NCBI GenBank assembly: GCA_027482245.1
Contig: JAIXWG010000066.1
Coordinates: forward strand, 62,001 to 126,000
DNA length: 64,000 nt
Direction: 5' to 3'
Source of the DNA: Acetobacteraceae bacterium
Lineage (GTDB): Bacteria > Pseudomonadota > Alphaproteobacteria > Acetobacterales > Acetobacteraceae
Shown here piece by piece: positions 23,767-33,401 of this stretch; position 1 is the first letter of the stretch; each line of letters opens with the position of its first letter. The notes beneath the pieces were generated by a model that had not been told where the DNA came from, searched no databases, and saw only the letters and a list, made by a program, of their open reading frames with translations. Both the position numbers and the translations under genes were made by a program.

Positions 23767-25830
23767 CTAGGCGGCGGGCAGGATGATGGTGAAGCGGGCA
23801 CCGCCCTCGACATTCGCGGCCTGGATGCTGCCCTCCATCGCCTTCAGCAGGCCGCGGCTGACGGACAGGCCGAGTCCCGTGCCGCGGTCCGGCCCCTTGG
23901 TGGTTACGAAGGGCTCGAAGAGCCGGGGCAGGATCTCCGGCGGGATGCCGCCGCCGGTGTCGGTGACGGTGATCCGCACGCTACCCCCGGGCTCCGCCGC
24001 CGCGCCGATCGTCAGGGTGCGGTCCAGGTCGGGCGGGCGGTCCGCCATGGCGTCGCGGGCATTGCCGATCAGGTTGACCAGCACCTGCTCCAGCCCGATG
24101 GGCAGGGCCAGCACCTCCACCGCCGGATCGGGCAGGTCGGTCTCCACCGAGACCCTCGCATCCTCCAGCGATCCCTGGACCAGCCGCAGCGCATGGCCGA
24201 TCGACTCCGCCAGCCGGGTCGGCACCGCCGTGGCGCCACGCTCCTCCCCGCGAGCGAAGCGGCGGAGGTGGTCGATGATCTGCCCGCCGCGCTGCGCCAG
24301 GTCGATGATCCGCTGCACCCGGGCCAGGCCCTTTTCGGTATCGCCGCGCCGCAGCACGGCCTGGGCGTTGCCGGCCGCCAGCATGATGCCGGTCAGGGGC
24401 TGCTTCAGCTCATGGGCCAGCCCCGCCCCCATCTCTCCCAGCGAGGCCAGGCGGGCGGAGGCGACGGCCTGGGCCGCGGCCTCCCGCTCCGCCGTCACGT
24501 TCAGGATGTAGCCGACGATCACGCCATTGCCCCCGGCATCGATCGACAGGCGGCGGACATTGCTGCGCATCCACGCATAGCCGCCATCGGGCTGGCGCAG
24601 CTGCCAGTCCATGGTCGCGCGCCCTTCCTCCAGCGCCTTCCGCGCCAGCCGCCTGAAATCCGTGCCGGGCGCGGCGTAGTAAGACCACGCGGTGCCATGG
24701 GGGAAGGTGCCGGCCGGCCAGCCGGAGACGACGACGGCGTCCCCGTTGCGGTAGAGCTGCACGCCGTCGCCGGCATGATCCACCGTGCGGACGAAAATGA
24801 TGGCGGGCAGCCCCGCGACCAGGCGCTCGATCTCGTCCCGCCCGGCCTGGCGGGCCGCGACTTCCGTCATCCGCCCCCGGTGAAGCAGCGCCATGCGAAC
24901 CGACATGCCGATGCCCAGCAGCACACCCCAGGCCGCGATGGCGGCGCCCACGGCCCAGCGCAGCAGGCGGTTCGACGCGGCGACCTCCTGCGCGATGTCG
25001 ATGGAACTGAAGGCGATGAGGTTGATGGAAGGCAGCCGGCGGAAGGAGACGACGACGTCATGCCCCGTCACCGGGCTGATGTCGCGGAAGGTGGCGCTGT
25101 CCCGGTCGCCGAAGGCGTGCAGCGCCGCCTGCGCCAGCAGGGGGCGACCGACCAGGCGGTCGGCATCGGCGCTGCGGGCGATGATGTCGCCCTGGGATCG
25201 GATGACCGCCACGACATCCCCGGGGCGGGAGACCAGCGTCTCCAGCGCCATGGACAGGGCGCGGGCGTTCATCGGCGCATAGGCGACGCCGGCGAAGGCG
25301 CCTTCCGGGGTCGTGAGGCGGGCGGTGAAGGGGATCACCACCTGGCCGCTGGCGCGGCCGGTGATGGCGGTGCCGACCCATTCGGCGCCGCCTTCGTCCC
25401 GGTGGAACTGGAAATAGGCGCGGTCGGCGACGTTGCCGTTATCCGTCGGGATGGAGGCCCAGGCCACGTCGCCGGCGGCATCGAAGAGGATGGCGTAGGA
25501 CAGGTGCAGGCCGCTGCGCAGCAGCAGGAACTGGATCATCCGCTGGATGTCGTCGCGGCCGGGGCTGGCCTGTGGCGCCGCGCTGTCCACCCAGCGCTGC
25601 GCCAGCATGTGCGTCATCCGGGCCTCGTCGAGGGCGCGGAGCGCGAACTGCTCGGTCGCCGCCGTCGCGCCGGCGGCGCGCTGCATGGCGGCCGTCACCA
25701 CGGCCTGGATCGATTGCCGGCCGACTTCACGCGCGAGGAGGAGCAGCGCCCCCAGCGCCAGCAGGCCGAGAAGGGCCAGGCCGGCGGCGTTCCTGACGCC
25801 TCGCCGCGTGAGCGGGGGAAACGCGCGCAT
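23767..25830 (-). CDS. Membrane sensor histidine kinase (Cache-PAS-HisKA-HATPase)
   Basis: Two-component sensor kinase of 687 residues from the ATG at 25830, preceded by GGGGGG seven bases upstream. Order: membrane helix (AAGLALLGLLALGALLLLA), a periplasmic Cache-like sensor of about 230 residues, a second helix (AVGAAIAAWGVLLGIGMSV), a PAS domain (SNVRRLSIDAGGNGVIVGYI end), HisKA with phospho-acceptor His473 in GLAHELKQPL, and an HATPase with NLIGNARDAM, DTGGGIPP and GTGLGLSVS boxes. The organisation resembles the DctB/NtrB group. No response regulator gene is adjacent. Confidence 0.92.
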   Translation of the reverse strand: MRAFPPLTRRGVRNAAGLALLGLLALGALLLLAREVGRQSIQAVVTAAMQRAAGATAATEQFALRALDEARMTHMLAQRWVDSAAPQASPGRDDIQRMIQFLLLRSGLHLSYAILFDAAGDVAWASIPTDNGNVADRAYFQFHRDEGGAEWVGTAITGRASGQVVIPFTARLTTPEGAFAGVAYAPMNARALSMALETLVSRPGDVVAVIRSQGDIIARSADADRLVGRPLLAQAALHAFGDRDSATFRDISPVTGHDVVVSFRRLPSINLIAFSSIDIAQEVAASNRLLRWAVGAAIAAWGVLLGIGMSVRMALLHRGRMTEVAARQAGRDEIERLVAGLPAIIFVRTVDHAGDGVQLYRNGDAVVVSGWPAGTFPHGTAWSYYAAPGTDFRRLARKALEEGRATMDWQLRQPDGGYAWMRSNVRRLSIDAGGNGVIVGYILNVTAEREAAAQAVASARLASLGEMGAGLAHELKQPLTGIMLAAGNAQAVLRRGDTEKGLARVQRIIDLAQRGGQIIDHLRRFARGEERGATAVPTRLAESIGHALRLVQGSLEDARVSVETDLPDPAVEVLALPIGLEQVLVNLIGNARDAMADRPPDLDRTLTIGAAAEPGGSVRITVTDTGGGIPPEILPRLFEPFVTTKGPDRGTGLGLSVSRGLLKAMEGSIQAANVEGGARFTIILPAA

Positions 25831-26009
25831 CTCGTATCCCCCCCGCACTCGCCTTGATGGCGAGATGCGCGGCGGCCGTGAACGAGTTGTTAGCGGAACC
25901 CGAAGCCGCAACGAAAGCGCTGCGCGAGCGGTGCATCAGCGGATGGCAGGGAAGATGAGGGGCTGTGGCCCGCAGGCCGCCCGCCGCCTCGCGGGCTTCA
26001 ACGCTGTAG

Positions 26010-26096
<87 letters not shown>

Positions 26097-26120
26097 AGGA
26101 GGCGTCGTTTGACGAGGGGC

Positions 26121-26149
26121 GATTTACGGGCCCGGGCGGGGGGCGTCAA
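26121..26149 (-). promoter_or_regulatory. Candidate promoter of tRNA-Leu
   Basis: Minus strand TTGACG (26149-26144), a 17-base spacer, TAAATC (26126-26121), followed by a GC-rich discriminator GCCCCTCGT. The 15 bases TAAATCGCCCCTCGT recur identically upstream of tRNA-Arg at 62117-62131, which supports a functional promoter. The mature tRNA begins 24 bases after the -10 element. Confidence 0.6.
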
Positions 26150-26251
26150 GCGGGGGTGGCGCGACAAGTTGTGGATGGTTTCCGATGCTTGGCGGCTGGG
26201 GGTCGCCCCCATATGGTCCGGCACGGAATTGCTGGATGGGAGCTAGGGATC

Positions 26252-27196
26252 ATGCGCACGGCGGATCGCAAGGTGGCGACGGTGTTCGGCGGCACCGGTT
26301 TCATCGGCCGCTACGTGGTGCAGCGGCTGGCGGCGCAGGACTACATCGTGCGCGTGGCGGGGCGGGACCCGCAGGCGGCGCGCTTCCTCTGCACCCAGGG
26401 CCGCGTCGGCCAGATCGTGCCGCTGCGCGCGCCGGTGACGGATGCCGCCGATGTGGCGCGCGCGGTGGAAGGCGCCGATGTGGTGGTGAACCTGGTCGGC
26501 ATCCTGCATGGCGATTTCGAACAGGTACAGGCCCGCGGGCCCGGCATCGTCGCGCAGGGCGCGGCGGCGGCCGGTGTGCGGCGCTTGGTCCAGGTCTCTG
26601 CCATTGGCGCCGATGCGGCCAGCGACAGCCGCTACGCCCGCAGCAAGGCGGAAGGGGAAGCCGCGGTGCGCGCCGCCTTCCCCGCGGCGACCATCCTGCG
26701 TCCCTCCGTGGTCTTCGGGGCGGAGGACAATTTCTTCAACCGCTTCGCCGGCATGGCACGGCTGCTGCCCTTCATGCCCGTCGTCTCCGGGGCCACGCGG
26801 TTCCAGCCGGTCTTCGTGGGCGACGTGGCCGATGCGGTCATGGCGGCCATCGCGCGCGACGACGCGGCGGGCCGCACCTATGAACTGGGCGGGCCGCGCG
26901 TGATGACGATGCGGGACGTGCTGCGCTTCATCCTGGACACCACGCGGCGGTCCAAGCGCCTGGTGGACATGCCGATGGGGCTGATGGGCTTCCAGGCCAG
27001 CATCCTGGAGAAGCTGCCGAATCCGGCCCTGACGACGGACCAGCTGAAGCTGCTCGGCCGCGACAATGTGGTGGGGGAGGGCGTACCGGGCCTTGCCGAT
27101 CTCGGCATCGCCCCGACCTCGGTCGAGGCGGTGGTACCGGGCTACCTGCGTCGCTTCCGTCCGGGTGGCGGGCGCCGGGACCTGGCGGCGGCCTGA
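26252..27196 (+). CDS. Complex I NDUFA9-subunit-like NAD(P)-binding SDR protein
   Basis: Atypical short-chain dehydrogenase of 314 residues, similar to the NDUFA9/39-kDa accessory subunit of respiratory complex I and to bacterial ubiquinone-pathway relatives. The Rossmann motif VFGGTGFIGRYVVQRL starts at residue 9; VVNLVGIL and VQVSAIGADAASDSRYARSKAEGE follow, with Tyr and Lys placed like the SDR catalytic pair. ATG at 26252 with GGGAT just before it. The gene stands alone; whether the protein joins complex I here cannot be told. A strong hairpin follows the stop codon. Confidence 0.85.
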   Translation: MRTADRKVATVFGGTGFIGRYVVQRLAAQDYIVRVAGRDPQAARFLCTQGRVGQIVPLRAPVTDAADVARAVEGADVVVNLVGILHGDFEQVQARGPGIVAQGAAAAGVRRLVQVSAIGADAASDSRYARSKAEGEAAVRAAFPAATILRPSVVFGAEDNFFNRFAGMARLLPFMPVVSGATRFQPVFVGDVADAVMAAIARDDAAGRTYELGGPRVMTMRDVLRFILDTTRRSKRLVDMPMGLMGFQASILEKLPNPALTTDQLKLLGRDNVVGEGVPGLADLGIAPTSVEAVVPGYLRRFRPGGGRRDLAAA

Positions 27197-27213
27197 TCGC
27201 GGGTGATGGACCA

Positions 27214-27238
27214 AACCGGACCTAATCGCGGTCCGGTT
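27214..27238 (+). terminator. Hairpin after the NDUFA9-like gene
   Basis: Perfect 9-bp inverted repeat AACCGGACC / GGTCCGGTT with a seven-base loop (TAATCGC), 17 bases after the stop codon. It can be extended by a few pairs with one bulged A. There is no U-run, so it is only a plausible 3' end of the upstream transcript. Confidence 0.45.
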
Positions 27239-27275
27239 GGCCCGACTGGTTGGGGTGCCGGACCGGACAGGCAGA

Positions 27276-27301
27276 AATAATGACAGCAAAGCTGTCTTAT
27301 T
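27276..27301. promoter_or_regulatory. AT-rich dyad upstream of gltD
   Basis: Interrupted palindrome AATAA(T)GACAGC-AAA-GCTGTC-TTATT: eleven base pairs with a single extra T, in one of the few AT-rich patches of this window and about 115 bases before the gltD ATG. It could be an operator for a dimeric regulator of the glutamate synthase genes or a transcript hairpin. The surrounding 218-base gap (27197-27414) holds no other recognised gene, and no confident promoter was found. Confidence 0.45.
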
Positions 27302-27414
27302 AATGCATTTCGGACTCGCGTCGCTGTTTTCGGTGCTGTAGAGGGGCCTAGCGCGAACCCCGGGGGATGAGAGGGGGCGCGTGCCTCGTCTCGCCCCTAG
27401 GGAGCGTCGCCGCC

Positions 27415-28854
27415 ATGGCTGACCGGATGCTGCAATTCGTGCGCCTCGACCAACGCCTGCCGGAAAAGCGGAAGGCGGATCTGCGACGCGAGGATTTCGA
27501 CGAGATCTACAAGGCCTTCGACCCGGAAGGCGCCAAGACGCAGGCCAGCCGCTGCAGCCAGTGCGGCGTGCCCTTCTGCTCCGTCCACTGCCCGCTGAAC
27601 AACAACATCCCGGACTGGCTGAAGCTGACCGCGGAAGGGCGGCTAGAGGAGGCCTATGAGGTCGCCTCCGCCACCAACACCTTCCCCGAGATCTGCGGCC
27701 GCATCTGCCCGCAGGACCGCCTCTGCGAAGGCAACTGCGTCATCGAGAAGGATTTTGGTAGTGTCACCATCGGGTCGGTGGAGAAGTACATCACCGACAC
27801 CGCCTGGGAGAACGGCTGGGTGAAGGCGCCGAAGCCGCGGCGGGAACTGGCGCAGAGCGTGGGCATCATCGGTGCCGGCCCGGGCGGCCTGGCGGCGGCG
27901 GAGCGCCTGCGCATGCGCGGCTACCAGGTGCATGTCTATGACCGCTACGACCGCGTCGGCGGCCTGATGATCTACGGCATCCCCAACTTCAAGCTGGAGA
28001 AGGAAGTGGTGCTGCGCCGCTGGAAGCAGTTCGAGGAAGGCGGCATCCACTTTCACCTGAACGTCGCGGTCGGCAAGGACATCACCCTGGCCGAGCTGCG
28101 CGAGAAGCACGATGCGGTGCTGGTCGCGACCGGCGTGTACAAGGCGCGCGACATGGCGGCACCCGGCATCGGGCTGGACGGCATCGTCCCCGCGCTCGAC
28201 TACCTGACGGCGTCGAACCGCGCGGGCCTCGGTGAGACGGTGGCGGCGATGGAATCGGGGGCGCTCAACGCCGCCGGCAAGCGCGTCGTCGTCATCGGCG
28301 GCGGCGACACGGCCATGGACTGCGTGCGCACCGCGGTGCGCCAGGGTGCGACCTCCGTCACCTGCCTCTACCGCCGCGACAAGGCGAACATGCCGGGCTC
28401 GATGCGCGAAGTGCATCATGCGGAGGAGGAGGGCGTCACCTTCGAATGGCTCGGCGCGCCGGAAGCCTTCCTGGGCGATGGCCACGTCAATGCCGTGCGC
28501 GCGCACCGCATGCATCTCGGCCTGCCGGACGCGTCGGGCCGCCAGCAAGTGGAACCCATCGCCGGCAGCAGCTTCACCATGCCGGCGGACCTTGTGATCA
28601 TGGCGCTGGGCTTCGATCCGGAGGACCTGCCCAAGGCCTTCGAGGAGCCGGGCCTGCCCGTGACGCGCTGGGGCACGCTGAAGGTGAACCACCGCACCAT
28701 GATGACGGACCTGCCCGGCGTCTTCGCCGCGGGTGACATCGTGCGCGGCGCCAGCCTGGTCGTCTGGGCGATCCGCGATGGCCGCGACGCGGCGGAATAC
28801 ATGCACAACTACATCCAGCAGAAGACCGCGGCGCTCGCCGTGGCGGCGGAGTGA
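27415..28854 (+). CDS. gltD: Glutamate synthase small subunit
   Basis: FAD- and Fe-S-containing subunit that passes electrons from NADPH to the large subunit for glutamate formation from glutamine and 2-oxoglutarate. The 479-residue product has two N-terminal Cys clusters (47/50/55/59 and 94/98/104/108), the FAD dinucleotide fold IIGAGPGGLAAAERL (151-165) and the NADPH fold VVVIGGGDTAMDCV. ATG at 27415 with GGAG ten bases upstream; the in-frame start 16 codons earlier lacks support. It precedes gltB, the reverse of the enterobacterial order. Confidence 0.96.
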   Translation: MADRMLQFVRLDQRLPEKRKADLRREDFDEIYKAFDPEGAKTQASRCSQCGVPFCSVHCPLNNNIPDWLKLTAEGRLEEAYEVASATNTFPEICGRICPQDRLCEGNCVIEKDFGSVTIGSVEKYITDTAWENGWVKAPKPRRELAQSVGIIGAGPGGLAAAERLRMRGYQVHVYDRYDRVGGLMIYGIPNFKLEKEVVLRRWKQFEEGGIHFHLNVAVGKDITLAELREKHDAVLVATGVYKARDMAAPGIGLDGIVPALDYLTASNRAGLGETVAAMESGALNAAGKRVVVIGGGDTAMDCVRTAVRQGATSVTCLYRRDKANMPGSMREVHHAEEEGVTFEWLGAPEAFLGDGHVNAVRAHRMHLGLPDASGRQQVEPIAGSSFTMPADLVIMALGFDPEDLPKAFEEPGLPVTRWGTLKVNHRTMMTDLPGVFAAGDIVRGASLVVWAIRDGRDAAEYMHNYIQQKTAALAVAAE

Positions 28855-28859
28855 CTCCG

Positions 28860-31800
28860 ATGGACAACGGCTTCGAGACTGGCGCGCAATTCGCCGAAGG
28901 CTACGCCGCGAACCTGAAGACCCTGCAGGACGCGCATGTCGACCTGACCGAGCATGACGCCTGCGGCGTCGGCCTGGTGGCGGCGCTGGACGGCCGCGCG
29001 CGGCGCGATGTCGTGCAGGCCGGCATCGATGCGCTGAAGGCCGTGTGGCACCGCGGCGCGGTGGATGCCGATGGCAAGACCGGCGACGGCGCCGGCATCC
29101 ATATCGAGATCCCGCAGGATTTCTTCGCGGAGGTCGTGCAGCGTGGCGGCGATGCCGTGCGCCCGGGCCGCATCGCGGTCGGCATGGTGTTCCTGCCGAA
29201 GACCGACCTCGGCGCGCAGGAACGCTGCCGCCAGATCGTCGAGACCGAGATCCTCAACGCCGGCTACAACATCTATTCCTGGCGCCAGGTGCCGATCGAC
29301 GTCGCCTGCATCGGCGAGAAGGCCAATGCGACGCGGCCGGAGATCGAGCAGATCCTGATCTGGAACCCGCGCGGCGTCGATGACGACACCTATGAGCGGG
29401 ACCTCTACGTCATCCGCCGGCGGATCGAGAAGCAGGCCATCGCGGCGCAGATCCCGGAGCTCTACCTCTGCTCGCTCTCCTGCCGCTCGATCATCTACAA
29501 GGGCATGTTCCTGGCGGAGAACCTGACGGATTTCTTCCCGGACCTGAACGATGCGCGCTTCGTCTCGCGCTTCGCCATCTACCACCAGCGTTACTCCACC
29601 AACACCTTCCCGACCTGGCGCCTGGCCCAGCCCTTCCGCACGCTGGCCCATAACGGCGAGATCAACACCGTCCACGGCAACATCAACTGGATGAAGAGCC
29701 ACGAGACGCGGCTCGCCCATCCGCTGCTCGATGCCTGCATGGACGACATCAAGCCGGTGGTGCAGGCCGGCGGGTCCGACACCGCGACGCTCGACAACGT
29801 GTTCGAGCTGCTGGTCCGCGGCGGCCGCGACGCGCCGATGGCCAAGGCGATGCTGATCCCCGAAAGCCTCGGCAACAACGCGACGATGCCGGAGGCCCAC
29901 CGCGAGTTCTTCCTCTACTGCAACGCGGTGATGGAGCCCTGGGACGGTCCGGCGGCGATTGCGGCGACGGACGGCAAGTGGGCGATCGGCGGGCTGGACC
30001 GCAATGGCCTGCGCCCGATGCGCTACACCATCACCACCGACAACATGCTGGTGACGGGATCCGAGACCGGCATGGTGAAGATCGCGGAGGATCGCATCAT
30101 CGCCAAGGGGCGCGTCGGGCCTGGGCAGTGCGTCGCCGTCGATCTCTCGACCGGTCGCTTCTATGGCGACACGGAGCTGAAGGACCAGCTTTCCAGCCGC
30201 AAGCCCTTCGGCGACTGGACGCGCCGCACCACGCGCATCGACGGCATCGTCAAGGCCGGCGCGGATGAACAGGCGGAATGGAGCGGGGAGGCGCTGCGCC
30301 GCCGCCAGCTGGCGGTGGGGTACACGCTGGAGGAGCTGGAGACGATCCTGCACCCGATGGTGGAGGAGGCGACCGAGGCCGTGGGCTCCATGGGCGACGA
30401 CACGCCCATCGCCGTGCTCTCCGGCCAGTATCGCGGCCTGCACCACTACTTCCGGCAGTCCTTCAGCCAGGTGACGAACCCGCCGATCGATTCACTCCGC
30501 GAGACGCGGGTGATGTCGCTGAAGACGCGCCTCGGCAATCTCGGGAACATCCTCGACGAGGACCCGACGCAGTGCGACATGCTGATGCTGGACAGCCCCG
30601 TGCTGTCCAACGCGGAATTCGCCGCGATGCGCGCCTATATGGGCGCCACCGTCTGCACCGTGGACGCGACCTTCCCGGTTTCCGACGGCGAACAGGGCCT
30701 GCGCCGCGCGATCGAGCGCATCCGGCGCGAGGCCGAGGAAGGCGTGCGCAGCGGCTGCGCCCACGTCATCCTGTCCGATGAGAAGCAGGGGCCGGAGCGC
30801 GCCGCGATCCCGATGATCCTGGCGGTCGGCGGCGTGCACACGCATCTCGTGCGCCATTCGCTGCGGACCTTCACCTCGCTCAACGTGCGCTGTGCGGAAT
30901 CCATCGACGTCCACTACATCGCCGTGCTGATCGGCGCGGGTGCGACGACGGTGAACGCGTATCTCGCGCAGGAGAGCATCGCGGACCGCCATCGTCGCGG
31001 CCTGTTCGGCAGCCTGTCGCTGAAGGATTGCGTCGGCCGCTACAAGAAGGCGGTGGACAAGGGCCTGCTGAAGGTGATGTCCAAGATGGGCATCTCCGTC
31101 ATCAGCTCCTATCGCGGCGGCATGAACTTCGAGGCCATCGGCCTCTCCCGTGCCCTGGTGGCGGAGTTCTTCCCCGGTGTCGCCAGCCGCATCTCCGGCA
31201 TCGGCCTGTCCGGCATCGCGCGCCGCGTGCTGGAACTGCATGCCAAGGCCTGGGATGCGGATGCGGTGACGCTGCCGGTCGGCGGGCTCTACAAGCTGCG
31301 CAAGCGCGGCGAGAACCACGCCTTCGACGGCAGCCTGATCCACACGCTGCAGAAGGCGGTGGAGACGGACAGCTACCAGACCTTCAAGCGCTACTCGGAG
31401 GGTGTGCGGAAGCTGCCGCCGGTGGCGCTGCGGGACCTGCTGGATTTCCGCGCCGATGGCCGCGTCCCGGTCTCGCTGGAGGAGGTCGAGAGCATCACGG
31501 AGATCCGCAAGCGCCTGGTCGCGCCCGGCATCTCTCTCGGTGCGCTGAGCCCCGAGGCGCATGAGACGCTCTCCATCGCCATGAACCGCATCGGCGCCCG
31601 CTCGGACTCCGGCGAAGGCGGCGAGGATCCGGCGCGCGCGCGGCCGCGCCGCAATGGCGACAACGCGAACTCCGCCATCAAGCAGATCGCTTCGGGCCGC
31701 TTCGGCGTCACCGCCGAATACCTGAACAACTGCAAGGAGATCGAGATCAAGGTCGCGCAGGGCGCCAAGCCCGGTGAAGGCGGGCAGCTTCCCGGCTTCA

Positions 31801-33401
31801 AGGTGACGGAGCTCATCGCGAAGCTGCGGCACTCGACGCCGGGCGTGATGCTGATCTCGCCACCGCCGCACCACGACATCTACTCGATCGAGGACCTGGC
31901 GCAGCTCATCTACGATCTGAAGCAGATCAACCCGGAAGCGACGGTCTGCGTGAAGCTGGTGGCGCGCAGCGGCATCGGCACCATCGCGGCCGGCGTCGCC
32001 AAGGCGAAGGCCGATGCGATCCTGGTCTCCGGCCATTCCGGTGGCACGGGCGCCTCGCCCGTCTCTTCCATCAAGCATGCCGGCCTGCCCTGGGAGATGG
32101 GGCTCAGCGAGACGCACCAGGTGCTGATGCTGAACCGGCTGCGGCATCGCGTGAAGCTGCGCACCGATGGCGGCATCAAGACGGGGCGCGACGTGGTGAT
32201 CGCGGCCATGCTCGGCGCCGAGGAATTCGGCATCGGCACGGCCAGCCTCGTCGCCATGGGCTGCATCATGGTGCGGCAGTGCCATTCCAACACCTGCCCG
32301 GTCGGCGTCTGCACGCAGGATGACGCGCTGCGGCAGAAGTTCACCGGCACGCCGGAGAAGGTCATCAACCTCTTCTCCTTCGTGGCGGAGGAAGTTCGCG
32401 AGATTCTCGCCGGCCTCGGCTTCCGCAAGCTGACGGATGTGATCGGCCGCACGGACCTGCTGCGCCAAGTGAGCCGCGGTTCCGACGACCTCGACGACCT
32501 CGACCTCAACCCCCTCCTGGTGAAGGCGGATGCCGGCGCGCACGCCGCCTACTGCACCATGGAAGGCCGGAACGAGGTGCCGGAGACGCTCGACGCCGAC
32601 ATGATCCGCGACGCCGCGGCGCTGTTCGAGCGCGGCGAGAAGATGCAGCTGGCCTACAACATCCGGAACACGCATCGCGCCATCGGCACGAAGATCTCCT
32701 CCAAGATCGTGCGCAAGTTCGGGATGGAGGGGCTGCAGCGCGGGCACCTCACCGTCCGCCTCCGCGGCTCCGCCGGCCAGTCGCTCGGCGCCTTCGCGGT
32801 GCGGGGCCTGAAGCTGGAAGTCTTCGGCGACGCCAACGACTATGTGGGCAAGGGGCTTTCGGGCGGCACCATCGTGGTGCGGCCGGCGCCGTCCTCCACG
32901 CTGGTGTGGCGGGAGAACACGATCATCGGCAACACCTGCCTCTATGGTGCGACCGGTGGCGCGCTCTTCGCGGCCGGCCAGGCGGGTGAACGCTTCGCGG
33001 TGCGCAATTCCGGCGCGCTGGCGGTGGTGGAAGGCTGCGGCGCGAACGGCGCAGAGTACATGACGGGCGGCTGCGTCGTCATCCTCGGTGCCGTAGGCGA
33101 CAATTTCGGCGCCGGCTTCACCGGCGGCATGGCCTTCCTCTACGATGCCGACGGCACCTTCGAGAAGCGCGTGAACCCGGAGACGCTGCTGTGGCAGCGC
33201 CTCGGCGGCAGCACGCATTGGGAGGAGGTGCTGCGCGACCATGTGCAGCGCCATGTGAAGGAAACGGGCAGCCCCTTCGCCGCCCGCATCCTGAACGCCT
33301 GGGCGGAGGAACGCGGCCACTTCTGGCACGTCGTGCCGAAGGAATACGCGAAGTACCTGCCGAAGCCCATGACCGACGCCCCGGCTGTCGCCGCGGAGTG
33401 A
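28860..33401 (+). CDS. gltB: Glutamate synthase large subunit
   Basis: Glutamine-hydrolysing, FMN-containing large subunit (1513 residues). An N-terminal propeptide of about 34 residues precedes the catalytic Cys35 in EHDACGVGLVA (class II amidotransferase). Then come the central domain, the FMN/2-oxoglutarate synthase domain (KLVARSGIGTIAAGVAKAKAD, SGHSGGTGASP), the 3Fe-4S cysteines in QCHSNTCPVGVC, and the C-terminal beta-helix (GAFAVRGLKLEVFGDANDYVG). The ATG is six bases after the gltD stop; a GTG overlapping that stop at 28851 is an alternative. The stop codon overlaps the next gene. Confidence 0.97.
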   Translation: MDNGFETGAQFAEGYAANLKTLQDAHVDLTEHDACGVGLVAALDGRARRDVVQAGIDALKAVWHRGAVDADGKTGDGAGIHIEIPQDFFAEVVQRGGDAVRPGRIAVGMVFLPKTDLGAQERCRQIVETEILNAGYNIYSWRQVPIDVACIGEKANATRPEIEQILIWNPRGVDDDTYERDLYVIRRRIEKQAIAAQIPELYLCSLSCRSIIYKGMFLAENLTDFFPDLNDARFVSRFAIYHQRYSTNTFPTWRLAQPFRTLAHNGEINTVHGNINWMKSHETRLAHPLLDACMDDIKPVVQAGGSDTATLDNVFELLVRGGRDAPMAKAMLIPESLGNNATMPEAHREFFLYCNAVMEPWDGPAAIAATDGKWAIGGLDRNGLRPMRYTITTDNMLVTGSETGMVKIAEDRIIAKGRVGPGQCVAVDLSTGRFYGDTELKDQLSSRKPFGDWTRRTTRIDGIVKAGADEQAEWSGEALRRRQLAVGYTLEELETILHPMVEEATEAVGSMGDDTPIAVLSGQYRGLHHYFRQSFSQVTNPPIDSLRETRVMSLKTRLGNLGNILDEDPTQCDMLMLDSPVLSNAEFAAMRAYMGATVCTVDATFPVSDGEQGLRRAIERIRREAEEGVRSGCAHVILSDEKQGPERAAIPMILAVGGVHTHLVRHSLRTFTSLNVRCAESIDVHYIAVLIGAGATTVNAYLAQESIADRHRRGLFGSLSLKDCVGRYKKAVDKGLLKVMSKMGISVISSYRGGMNFEAIGLSRALVAEFFPGVASRISGIGLSGIARRVLELHAKAWDADAVTLPVGGLYKLRKRGENHAFDGSLIHTLQKAVETDSYQTFKRYSEGVRKLPPVALRDLLDFRADGRVPVSLEEVESITEIRKRLVAPGISLGALSPEAHETLSIAMNRIGARSDSGEGGEDPARARPRRNGDNANSAIKQIASGRFGVTAEYLNNCKEIEIKVAQGAKPGEGGQLPGFKVTELIAKLRHSTPGVMLISPPPHHDIYSIEDLAQLIYDLKQINPEATVCVKLVARSGIGTIAAGVAKAKADAILVSGHSGGTGASPVSSIKHAGLPWEMGLSETHQVLMLNRLRHRVKLRTDGGIKTGRDVVIAAMLGAEEFGIGTASLVAMGCIMVRQCHSNTCPVGVCTQDDALRQKFTGTPEKVINLFSFVAEEVREILAGLGFRKLTDVIGRTDLLRQVSRGSDDLDDLDLNPLLVKADAGAHAAYCTMEGRNEVPETLDADMIRDAAALFERGEKMQLAYNIRNTHRAIGTKISSKIVRKFGMEGLQRGHLTVRLRGSAGQSLGAFAVRGLKLEVFGDANDYVGKGLSGGTIVVRPAPSSTLVWRENTIIGNTCLYGATGGALFAAGQAGERFAVRNSGALAVVEGCGANGAEYMTGGCVVILGAVGDNFGAGFTGGMAFLYDADGTFEKRVNPETLLWQRLGGSTHWEEVLRDHVQRHVKETGSPFAARILNAWAEERGHFWHVVPKEYAKYLPKPMTDAPAVAAE

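Noticed and set aside
28809..30446. 545-codon open frame antisense to the gltB 5' half
   Set aside because: Same shadow effect; no start context or domain, and fully inside conserved gltB coding sequence.
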